DNA from: an uncultured Megamonas sp.
Lineage (GTDB): Bacteria > Bacillota > Negativicutes > Selenomonadales > Selenomonadaceae
Direction of reading: 5' to 3'
DNA length: 11,705 bases
NCBI GenBank assembly: GCA_900554895.1
Contig: USIX01000064.1
Span: 1-11,705, forward strand
Both the position numbers and the translations under genes were made by a program. Below are positions 6,699 through 11,705 of the stretch, in pieces (position 1 is the stretch's first letter; each line of letters begins with the position of its first letter). The notes under the pieces are model-generated. The model was not told where the DNA came from. It was given only the letters and a program-made list of their open reading frames with translations, and did no database searches.

Positions 6699-7691
6699 TT
6701 GAGTCAGGAAGAAGAAAAGCAGCAGCCAACTGAACAAAACAATGCCGAAATAGTTGAAAAAGTGCAGAATAATTCTTATACGGTCAGAATTATTCCTGAT
6801 AAGACAGATGATATAAAATTATTTACGGTAACAAAAAGCATGGTTAAATATCTGTTGGCTTCAGCTGTGATTTTACTGATTTTGGTAATCGGTTCACTTG
6901 GTTTTGCCGGTTATGCGTATATAAATAATCAAAGCGATAAAGAGCATATCCGTCAGCTTCAGGAAGCAAACACCATTCAGCAGCAGCAATTGTCGGAGCT
7001 GGATAAAAAGGCAAATTCTCTGCAAGAGGATATGGACCAGTTGATTAATTTGGAAAATGAACTGAAACAGCTTTCCGGTATTGAAATCAATGATGAAAAT
7101 ACGGCAGACAGCAGCACGGATGCAGCGCAGAACGGACAGGGCGGACCGTATCCGCAGGCACCGACAATAGCTGATGTGCGCAATACTCTAAATAATATCG
7201 AGAATAAAATGTCCGGTCAGCGCAACAATATGCAGCAGTTGAAATTGGAACTGCAGAAGGCAATTGTCATGAAACGCCAGCAGATAGCCATTTCCAATCA
7301 AACAATTTCCATAACTCCGTCCATTTGGCCGTCGCAGGGCGTTGTAAGTTCTCCGTACGGACTTCGCTGGGGCGGCAGTGATTTTCATCCGGGTATCGAT
7401 ATAGCCAATGATATGGGAACACCGATTAGGGCTACGGCTGACGGTACGGTAAGCGTAGCGGGCTGGAACTCCGGCGGTTACGGCAATATGGTCGATATTG
7501 ACCACGGTAACGGCGTAATGACGCGATATGGACATGCTTCGTATGTGGTAGTAACGGCGGGTCAGCATGTAAAACGCGGTCAGATTATTGCTTATATGGG
7601 CAGTACGGGATTTTCCACCGGTCCGCATGTACACTATGAAGTACGTATAAACGGACAGGCAGTTGACCCTTCGGGATATCTGTTCAATTAA
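6699..7691 (+). CDS. Membrane-anchored M23 (LytM) peptidoglycan metallopeptidase
   Basis: This 330-residue protein has a cytoplasmic N-terminus of about 50 residues rich in Glu and Gln. One membrane segment follows at about 51-75 (YLLASAVILLILVIGSLGFA), then coiled-coil-like stretches at about 80-125 and 158-200, a Gly/Pro/Asn-rich linker near 135-155, and a C-terminal M23 domain at about 213-328. The zinc and catalytic residues are intact: His230 and Asp234 in HPGIDIA, His279 in TRYGHA, and His310/His312 in PHVHYEV. It is therefore predicted to be an active endopeptidase cutting peptide cross-links in the cell wall from the outer face of the membrane. The start is TTG at 6699, with GGGGG 7 bases upstream. 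An ATG at 6685 is out of frame and meets a stop after five codons. It is flanked by terminators, hence probably monocistronic. Its role in division or elongation cannot be told from the sequence. Confidence 0.85.
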   Translation: MSQEEEKQQPTEQNNAEIVEKVQNNSYTVRIIPDKTDDIKLFTVTKSMVKYLLASAVILLILVIGSLGFAGYAYINNQSDKEHIRQLQEANTIQQQQLSELDKKANSLQEDMDQLINLENELKQLSGIEINDENTADSSTDAAQNGQGGPYPQAPTIADVRNTLNNIENKMSGQRNNMQQLKLELQKAIVMKRQQIAISNQTISITPSIWPSQGVVSSPYGLRWGGSDFHPGIDIANDMGTPIRATADGTVSVAGWNSGGYGNMVDIDHGNGVMTRYGHASYVVVTAGQHVKRGQIIAYMGSTGFSTGPHVHYEVRINGQAVDPSGYLFN

Positions 7692-7697
7692 AAACAG

Positions 7698-7737
7698 CCT
7701 TGCAGGTTTAGAAATAGACTTGCAAGGTTGCTTTTTT
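7698..7737 (+). terminator. Rho-independent terminator of the M23 peptidase gene
   Basis: CCTTGCA (7698-7704) pairs with TGCAAGG (7721-7727). The intervening bases continue the stem (GTTTA with TAGAC, including G-U pairs) to a GAAA tetraloop at 7711-7714, giving about 13 continuous pairs. A T6 run follows at 7732-7737. It begins 7 bases past the stop codon. Confidence 0.85.
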
Positions 7738-7822
7738 ATGATTAAAATACATTATAAAATTTAGGCAGTTTATAAATAAAAATTATTTTTTCATCTAACT
7801 AATGTAAAGTTGTTAATTTTTG

Positions 7823-7831
7823 TGATATAAT
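7823..7831 (+). promoter_or_regulatory. Extended -10 promoter of ilvA
   Basis: TGATATAAT is a perfect extended -10 element in the 7738-7931 gap. The predicted start near 7838 leaves a leader of about 90 bases. I see no good -35 hexamer and no T-box or attenuator-like terminator in the leader. Two TTGCAAA repeats (7850 and 7861) lie just downstream. Confidence 0.5.
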
Positions 7832-7915
7832 ATAAAAACATCTATATATTTGCAAAATGATTGCAAATGCAGAATTTATAAGGAAAAATCAAATATTTTA
7901 TTGGAAAAATATGGT

Positions 7916-7922
7916 TTAGGAG
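7916..7922 (+). promoter_or_regulatory. Ribosome binding site deciding the ilvA start
   Basis: TTAGGAG ends immediately before an ATG at 7923, leaving no room for initiation there. It lies 9 bases before the in-frame GTG at 7932. The spacing therefore favours the GTG as the true start. Confidence 0.6.
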
Positions 7923-7931
7923 ATGTTTTTA

Positions 7932-9185
7932 GTGGCTAATGAACAGAAAGATAAAGTACTCTCTCCACAGGAAATTGTGGAAAAAACGACAATAGCAGAT
8001 GTATATCGTGCTGTTAAAAATTTGGATGGAATTATAAGAAAAACGAAACTTATTCATAGCGACTATTTTTCCGAGCTGTCGCATAATGATGTTTATATAA
8101 AACCGGAAAATCTGCAAAAGACGGGTTCCTTTAAACTGCGCGGGGCTTATAATTGTATAAGCCAGCTTACGGATGAACAGAAAGCACACGGCGTTATCGC
8201 GGCATCGGCCGGAAATCATGCGCAGGGTGTAGCATATGCGGCACAGAAACTCGGTGTAAAAGCTGTCATCACGATGCCGGCGACAACACCGCTTTTAAAA
8301 GTGGAAGCAACACGTGCCTACGGTGCAGAAGTTGTACTGTCCGGGGATGATTTTGACGCTGCGGCGGCAAAAGCGGTGGAACTGCAGCAAAAATATCATT
8401 ATACATTTATCCATCCGTTTAATGATATTGAAGTTATCTTAGGTCAAGGTACGACTGCACTGGAAATTATTGATGATTTGAAAGATGTTGATGCTATTTT
8501 AGTACCGGTCGGCGGCGGCGGATTTGTCAGTGGTGTTGCTGTAGCAACGAAAATGGTAAATCCTCATGTAAAAGTAATCGGCGTGGAACCGTGCGGTGCG
8601 GCCTGTGTTAAGGAGTCCCTGCAGGAAAATAGAATTGTTACGCTGCCGAGTGTGGATACGGTGGCGGAAGGTACTGCCGTAAAGACGCCGGGGGATGTTA
8701 CATTTGAATTTATTAAGAAATATGTAGATGATGTGATTACGGTTTCCGAATTTGAAATCATGTCAGCGCTATTATCCCTGATTGAAAAACATAAGCTTAT
8801 CGCTGAAGGCGCTGGTGTTCTTTCGTTGGCGGCAAGCCGCAAATTACCGTTTAAGGGTAAAAAAGTTGCAGCTATCGTCAGCGGCGGCAATATTGATATT
8901 TCTACAATTTCAGCACTTATTGATAAAGCGCTTATTGCCCGCGGCCGTGTATTCTGCTTCAGTGTACAGCTGCCGGATAAACCGGGACAGCTTCTGGCAA
9001 TATCGCAGATTTTGGCAGACCTCAATGCTAATGTAATAAAACTTGACCACAATCAGGCTAAAGTAACGGACAGCTTTAAAAAAGTTGTGCTGGAAGTTAC
9101 AGTGGAAACAAACGGTATAGAACATATCAATCAGATAACAGAAGAACTGCGTAAAAACGGCTTTAAGATAAAGAAAATATATTGA
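7932..9185 (+). CDS. ilvA: Threonine ammonia-lyase (threonine deaminase), medium form with ACT domain
   Basis: This PLP enzyme of fold type II deaminates L-threonine to 2-oxobutanoate, the first committed step toward isoleucine or the entry to threonine fermentation. It has 417 residues from the GTG start, or 420 from the less likely ATG at 7923. The PLP lysine lies in TGSFKLRGAYN (Lys68), the substrate loop in SAGNHAQGVAYAA (about 92-104), and the phosphate-binding loop in VPVGGGGFVSG (about 192-202). A single ACT regulatory domain fills about 342-417 (FSVQLPDKPGQLLAISQILA onward). This matches the medium form rather than the long biosynthetic enzyme with two ACT-like domains. Family members may be inhibited by isoleucine or activated by nucleotides, and the sequence does not show which. 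Serine can be an alternative substrate. The gene stands alone, and the repeat element at 9190 begins 4 bases past its stop. Confidence 0.92.
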   Translation: MANEQKDKVLSPQEIVEKTTIADVYRAVKNLDGIIRKTKLIHSDYFSELSHNDVYIKPENLQKTGSFKLRGAYNCISQLTDEQKAHGVIAASAGNHAQGVAYAAQKLGVKAVITMPATTPLLKVEATRAYGAEVVLSGDDFDAAAAKAVELQQKYHYTFIHPFNDIEVILGQGTTALEIIDDLKDVDAILVPVGGGGFVSGVAVATKMVNPHVKVIGVEPCGAACVKESLQENRIVTLPSVDTVAEGTAVKTPGDVTFEFIKKYVDDVITVSEFEIMSALLSLIEKHKLIAEGAGVLSLAASRKLPFKGKKVAAIVSGGNIDISTISALIDKALIARGRVFCFSVQLPDKPGQLLAISQILADLNANVIKLDHNQAKVTDSFKKVVLEVTVETNGIEHINQITEELRKNGFKIKKIY

Positions 9186-9251
9186 TGTTCATTTTTCTTT
9201 GATGCAAAGAAAAACGAACCAAAAAGAAACGTTTTTTAGCGTTTCGCTTAC

Positions 9252-9293
9252 ACTGCACTGGGCAAGCCTTCGAGGCTTATATATGGATGCAGT
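9252..9293 (+). repeat. Nested hairpin inside the palindromic element
   Basis: ACTGCA (9252-9257) pairs with TGCAGT (9288-9293), enclosing a second perfect stem AAGCCT (9264-9269) / AGGCTT (9273-9278) with a TCG loop. Both stems are short but exact and nested. Confidence 0.45.
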
Positions 9294-9328
9294 CGGTACA
9301 ACGGCTCGAAACATTTTGAATTTAGCTC

Positions 9329-9375
9329 GTGCCTTCTGAGCTATAGCAAGAACTTGAATTTGAGCTGAAGGGCAC
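9329..9375 (+). repeat. Bulged stem inside the palindromic element
   Basis: GTGCCTTC (9329-9336) pairs with GAAGGGCAC (9367-9375) with one bulged base. The self-complementary AGCT pair at 9339-9342 and 9363-9366 continues the stem inward. The whole resembles a folded RNA arm more than random sequence. Confidence 0.45.
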
Positions 9376-9438
9376 TGTAATTTGTAAGCTGTGCTGAAAC
9401 TTTGTCTGCGTTAGAGATTTTCACGGTAGCTTTAGCTA

Positions 9439-9531
9439 TTAAAAAGAAAAATTTTTAGCTGTGGTTTTAGTCCAAACTGTTTGAGCACAAGCGAGTTTTT
9501 GGACGTTACAGATAAAAATTTTTCTTTTTAA
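9439..9531. repeat. 24-bp inverted repeat with nested inner stem
   Basis: Bases 9439-9462 are the reverse complement of 9508-9531 with a single mismatch. Inside, GTCCAAA (9470-9476) pairs with TTTGGAC (9498-9504), so the pairing continues toward the centre. It could extrude as a cruciform or form a long RNA hairpin in either direction. Confidence 0.8.
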
Positions 9532-9613
9532 AGTGAAAATGCCTACGCAGTGCACGAACTCAAAGCATTTCTTTTTCGGCAACTTTTCTTTGTGTTTCAA
9601 AGAAAAATTGCCC

Positions 9614-9677
9614 GGCGCAATATAAGAATAAATTAAGAAATTAATTCTTTTCATATTATATTGTGCCGAACCGGCAC
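9614..9677. repeat. Pair of overlapping palindromes next to the element
   Basis: GGCGCAATATAA (9614-9625) matches the complement of TTATATTGTGCC (9656-9667) with one G-T wobble, around an inner AATTAA-GAAA-TTAATT hairpin. The GTGCC end is reused in a second perfect stem, GTGCCG (9663-9668) / CGGCAC (9672-9677) with loop AAC. The two stems are mutually exclusive as drawn, as in a switch or a decayed repeat. Confidence 0.5.
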
Positions 9678-9702
9678 TCTTAAAAATTTTTTCTTTAAAT
9701 TT

Positions 9703-9726
9703 GTTTTCTTTAAAATTAAAGAAAAC
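9703..9726. repeat. 11-bp perfect palindrome
   Basis: GTTTTCTTTAA (9703-9713) and TTAAAGAAAAC (9716-9726) are perfectly complementary around AA. The composition (TTTTCTTT / AAAGAAAA) echoes the terminal hairpins of the neighbouring element and suggests common origin. Confidence 0.6.
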
Positions 9727-9767
9727 GATAAATAGAAATATTGAAAAATAGTCAGCACGATATATAA

Positions 9768-9800
9768 AAACCCCAAAGAAATTCAATTTCTTTGGGGTTT
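9768..9800. terminator. Strong terminator at the end of the PHP-family gene, possibly bidirectional
   Basis: AAACCCCAAAGAAA (9768-9781) pairs perfectly with TTTCTTTGGGGTTT (9787-9800) around a 5-nt loop. The minus-strand side runs into T5 (complement of 9766-9770) and the plus-strand side into T7 (9802-9808). It lies 6 bases beyond the minus-strand gene's stop and can also stop transcripts coming from ilvA. Confidence 0.85.
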
Positions 9801-9806
9801 ATTTTT

Positions 9807-10658
9807 TTAGTCTAAAGGTACAACAGAAGCTTTGCGCTGGTTAAATTGCAGGCAGGTTGTATAGCCGAAGGATTTGGCATAAGTGATTGCCTCATCGATA
9901 TAATTACCGCAGTGTTCAGGCTGATGGGCGTCAGAGGAAGTGATTATAGGAAGGTTGTAATCACGGGCTATTTTCATAAAATCAGGATACGGAGATATTT
10001 CCTGGATTGGATAGCGGTAATATGTACCGGTATTAATATCCACTGCCATATTCGCTTTCTGCATGGCTTTGGCCACACGGATTAAATACGGCGTTACATC
10101 AAAATCAGGCAGATTTTTGAACAAACGGATATTAAACGGATGGCCCAAAATATCATAAATCTGCGAAGCGCAGAGTTTTTCAACTTCTTGTGCATACCAT
10201 TCGTATATTTCTTTTAAATCGTGATTGTTCCATTCGTCCTTAATCGGCGAGGAGTCATACGCCCAGCCGTGCAGAAAGTGGATGGAACCGATGATATAAT
10301 CAAATTTGTAAGGAGCTAAAATTTCGCGAACTTTGTCCTGGTTTTGAAAATTGCAGACCTCGATGCCGATTTTCACTTTGTAGCCGAGTGTGCGCAATTT
10401 TTGGATAAAGTTGAAATAATCATCTAAAGTATATTTGAATTTATTTTTTTGCAGCCATTGCTGCTGAAATGTGCCGACAAAAGAATTGTCGAGGATTAAA
10501 TCCTGATAATACAGTTCTTTGAATTCAGGAAAAGTGTGGCTGTGTTCGGAGATGCCAATTTCATCTAATTGATGTGTTCTGGCACTGTCGAAAAAGCCTT
10601 TGACCCAATTTTCGTCATATGAACCGTATTCAAAGTGCATATGGTAATCTAATTTCAT
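9807..10658 (-). CDS. PHP-family phosphoesterase, histidinol-phosphatase (HisJ/HisK) type
   Basis: This 283-residue protein has the polymerase-and-histidinol-phosphatase fold. The metal-binding set of the family is complete: His6-x-His8 (YHMHFEYG), His39 (SEHSH), Glu100 (GIEV), His127 (IGSIHFLHGW), His173 (ILGHPFNI) and Asp243-x-His245 (SSDAHQPEHCG). The length and the IGSIHFLHGW signature fit the HisJ/HisK group, which hydrolyses L-histidinol phosphate in histidine synthesis. No other his gene is nearby, so another phosphate-ester substrate is possible. The start codon ATG at 10658 has a weak AGAAGA ribosome site. It follows the HAD phosphatase gene by 24 bases on the same strand, so the two are probably co-transcribed. 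The terminator at 9768-9800 ends the unit. Confidence 0.8.
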   Translation of the reverse strand: MKLDYHMHFEYGSYDENWVKGFFDSARTHQLDEIGISEHSHTFPEFKELYYQDLILDNSFVGTFQQQWLQKNKFKYTLDDYFNFIQKLRTLGYKVKIGIEVCNFQNQDKVREILAPYKFDYIIGSIHFLHGWAYDSSPIKDEWNNHDLKEIYEWYAQEVEKLCASQIYDILGHPFNIRLFKNLPDFDVTPYLIRVAKAMQKANMAVDINTGTYYRYPIQEISPYPDFMKIARDYNLPIITSSDAHQPEHCGNYIDEAITYAKSFGYTTCLQFNQRKASVVPLD

Positions 10659-10682
10659 ATTGGCATCTTCTTTCTGGTGAAG

Positions 10683-11480
10683 TTATTTTTGTTCAGCTAA
10701 CAGTTTACGAATAGTGTTCATTACACCGTTTTCGTAGTTCGGCGGTGCAATAAAGCGGGCAATTTTTTTTAGTTCCGGAGCGGCGTTTTCCATAGCGTAG
10801 CTGTAATATACGGATTGCAGCATTTCATAATCGTTCAGGTAATCGCCGAATGCCACGCATTCTTCCGGTTTTATATTTAATTTTTCCTGCAGTTTTTTTA
10901 TGGCAAGACCTTTGTTGGCACCGATAGGCATGATATCCACCCATATTTCGCTGCTTAAAACGACCTGTACTTTTTCGTTGAGCGACTGCAGTTTATTGTA
11001 AATATTTTCGCGGGCATGATGATTGAGTGCATCGCAGATGGAAAATTTGATGATGTCATCATCTATGTGGGAAAAATCTTCTACAACAGTATAATGAGTA
11101 AAGTACAGATTTAATTCTGCAACGAAGGCAGGATGCTGGGACATAACGTAAGAACTTTTTTTACCGCTGACAACAACGAATACATCAGGCAGTTTGAGCA
11201 CCTGTTCTAGTACGAGTGCTACATTATCGGATGAAAGCGTATACGAAAACAGTTCTTTATCATGCTGGCAGACGTAAGTGCCATTTTCGGAAATGAACAG
11301 CAAATCATCTTTATACTTGGGAAAATGAACAGCCAGTGCCTGATATTGGCGACCGCTGGCTGGTGAGAACATGATGTTTTTTTCTTTCAGCAGCTGCATG
11401 ACTTCATCAAAATCCTCCGGCAGCTTGTTATGGTCAACAAGCAAAGTTCCGTCCATATCAGAAATAATCCATTTAATCAT
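10683..11480 (-). CDS. Cof-type HAD-IIB family sugar-phosphatase-like hydrolase
   Basis: This 265-residue cytoplasmic HAD phosphatase carries all four motifs. Motif I is ISDMDGTLL (nucleophile Asp8, acid Asp10), motif II is SPASGR (Ser42), motif III is Lys190 in NKGLAIKKL, and motif IV is FGDYLNDYEM (Asp213, Asp217). A large C2-type cap fills about 85-185, as in the Cof/YidA/YbiV group, which dephosphorylates sugar phosphates or flavin precursors. The exact substrate cannot be read from the sequence. The ATG at 11480 is chosen over an upstream in-frame ATG at 11537: AAAGGAG (11489-11495) lies 8 bases before it and the protein then starts at the first core strand. The PHP-family gene follows after 24 bases, making a two-phosphatase operon. 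Confidence 0.85.
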   Translation of the reverse strand: MIKWIISDMDGTLLVDHNKLPEDFDEVMQLLKEKNIMFSPASGRQYQALAVHFPKYKDDLLFISENGTYVCQHDKELFSYTLSSDNVALVLEQVLKLPDVFVVVSGKKSSYVMSQHPAFVAELNLYFTHYTVVEDFSHIDDDIIKFSICDALNHHARENIYNKLQSLNEKVQVVLSSEIWVDIMPIGANKGLAIKKLQEKLNIKPEECVAFGDYLNDYEMLQSVYYSYAMENAAPELKKIARFIAPPNYENGVMNTIRKLLAEQK

Positions 11481-11582
11481 AGAAAAAGCTCCTTTGCGAT
11501 TAGTTAAATAATTTTGATTACAAAAAGAGTTTATCATAAAAATATTTTTAGTGAAAGGAGGACATTTGACCGAATTAAATAA
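11481..11582. other. Leader/promoter region of the HAD-PHP operon
   Basis: This stretch holds no gene on the minus strand. A TATGAT hexamer (complement of 11533-11538) could be the -10 of the operon, but no acceptable -35 hexamer stands at 16-18 bases from it, so I do not call a promoter there. On the plus strand an AAAGGAGG lies at 11554-11561. Confidence 0.4.
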
Positions 11583-11615
11583 AAAAGGAGGAAAGAATGT
11601 GTCTTTCCTCCTTTT
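11583..11615. terminator. Second of two tandem terminators behind the tRNA gene
   Basis: AAAAGGAGGAAAG (11583-11595) pairs perfectly with CTTTCCTCCTTTT (11603-11615) around a 7-nt loop. On the minus strand the stem runs into T6 (complement of 11581-11586). It insulates the HAD-PHP operon from the tRNA transcription unit. Confidence 0.75.
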
Positions 11616-11623
11616 CAGGGCAT

Positions 11624-11652
11624 AAAAAAACTACCCAAATGAGAGAGGGTAG
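11624..11652 (-). terminator. Terminator directly behind the tRNA gene
   Basis: Read on the minus strand, CTACCC and GGGTAG (complement of 11647-11652 and 11631-11636) form a 6-bp GC-rich stem with a 10-nt loop, followed by T7 (complement of 11624-11630). It begins about 15 bases after the tRNA 3' end. Confidence 0.8.
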
Positions 11653-11666
11653 GTACTTATTTTATA

Positions 11667-11705
11667 TGGTGGGCGGTAACAGGATCGAACTGCTGACATC
11701 CTGTT
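11667..11705 (-). tRNA. tRNA, 3' part only (cut by window edge)
   Basis: On the minus strand the sequence ends ACCGCCC-A-CCA: the 3' acceptor strand, discriminator A and an encoded CCA. Before it, AGCAG and CTGTT form the T stem (one G-U pair) around the canonical TTCGATC loop. A 5-nt variable region ATGTC and the 3' strand of the anticodon stem (ACAGG) come next, where the window stops. The anticodon is outside, so the isotype is not determined; the expected partner acceptor strand would be GGGCGGT. Confidence 0.85.

Larger units (their letters stand above)
9190..9610. repeat. Palindromic element with imperfect terminal inverted repeats (MITE-like or structured-RNA candidate)
   Basis: The left end (9190-9231) and the reverse complement of the right end (9566-9610) align with few gaps. 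They share TTTTTCTTTG, CAAAGAAAA, CC and AAAAAGAAA in the same order. Each end is also a hairpin by itself: TTTTCTTTG (9193-9201) / CAAAGAAAA (9205-9213) and TTTTCTTTG (9584-9592) / CAAAGAAAA (9598-9606). The interior is more GC-rich in its left part and contains several further stems plus a long inverted repeat. No transposase is encoded and I see no clear target-site duplication. Possible readings are a non-autonomous mobile element, a dispersed intergenic repeat or a structured RNA gene. Copy number in the genome cannot be judged from this window. Confidence 0.6.
9186..9806. other. 621-bp intergenic region full of inverted repeats, no convincing gene
   Basis: Between ilvA and the PHP-family gene I find no reading frame with recognisable protein features. 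The region instead holds the palindromic element at 9190-9610, further palindromes at 9614-9726, and a terminator at 9768-9800. No canonical terminator follows ilvA directly, so the transcript may run into the element. Confidence 0.7.

Noticed and set aside
7188..7634. 148-codon minus-strand frame opposite the M23 peptidase
   Set aside because: It is antisense to the conserved M23 domain; the Tyr/Arg-rich translation is a by-product of that domain's codons.
7738..7922. T-box, riboswitch or attenuator in the ilvA leader
   Set aside because: I looked for a T-box core, an antiterminator/terminator pair and a leader peptide with Ile/Leu/Val runs. None is visible; the leader is AT-rich and only about 90 bases long.
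8564..9052. 162-codon minus-strand frame opposite ilvA
   Set aside because: It is antisense to the intact threonine ammonia-lyase, with no family resemblance or translation signals.
9439..9786. 115-codon minus-strand open frame in the repeat region
   Set aside because: Its composition (Phe, Lys, Ile, Asn) is what AT-rich palindromic DNA gives by chance. It runs through several inverted repeats, has no ribosome site or recognisable family, and ends inside the element.
9186..9806. CRISPR array or tandem repeats
   Set aside because: The repeats are inverted, not regularly spaced direct repeats with unique spacers.
11481..11537. Upstream ATG start for the HAD phosphatase
   Set aside because: The extra 19 residues are not HAD-like, and the AAAGGAG at 11489-11495 positions the ribosome for the ATG at 11480.
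11597..11705. Plus-strand frame from an ATG behind AAAGGAGG that stays open to the window edge
   Set aside because: It passes through both terminators and reads the tRNA gene antisense. Such frames (with MVGGNRIELL-like translations) are a common false prediction.

Overview
The window is an AT-rich piece of a Firmicutes-type chromosome. Strong AGGAGG-type ribosome binding sites, TTGACA/TATAAT-like promoters and hairpin-plus-T-tract terminators appear throughout. The gene families (an Aquifex-type aconitase tail, the short clostridial-type glycogen phosphorylase, MalQ, a streptococcal-type MalR-like LacI repressor and a medium-form threonine ammonia-lyase) fit a low-GC anaerobe such as a member of the Negativicutes. 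That placement is an inference from style, because the window holds no rRNA or other marker gene.

Layout. 1-391 (+) is the C-terminal end of an aconitase, closed by a terminator at 395-430. 481-5300 (-) is an alpha-glucan/maltose catabolism block read right to left: a MapP-like EEP phosphatase, malQ 12 nt behind it, then glgP with its own promoter. Divergent from it, 5569-6570 (+) encodes a MalR-like LacI-family repressor. The shared region between the repressor and phosphatase genes holds facing promoters and repeated TTGTGCAAA-type boxes. 6699-7691 (+) is a membrane-anchored M23 (LytM) peptidoglycan peptidase, and 7932-9185 (+) is threonine ammonia-lyase with a C-terminal ACT domain. Both have extended -10 promoters. 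9186-9806 has no convincing gene but is packed with inverted repeats: an approximately 420-bp element with imperfect terminal inverted repeats, then further palindromes, then a terminator. 9807-11480 (-) is a two-gene unit, a Cof-type HAD phosphatase followed by a PHP-family histidinol-phosphatase-like gene. The right edge cuts a tRNA gene on the minus strand, followed by two tandem terminators.

How the genes may work together. If the phosphatase is MapP, PTS-imported maltose 6'-phosphate would be converted to maltose. MalQ would then build and rearrange malto-oligosaccharides, and GlgP would release glucose 1-phosphate from them or from glycogen, with the adjacent repressor controlling the set. 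No transporter is present in the window. The remaining genes look like independent housekeeping units.

The least explained part is the palindromic element between 9190 and 9726, which could be a non-autonomous mobile or repeat element or a structured RNA. A second oddity is the shortened, non-canonical hinge region of the LacI-family repressor. I did not find a clear new biological system; the palindromic element is the best candidate for something undescribed.
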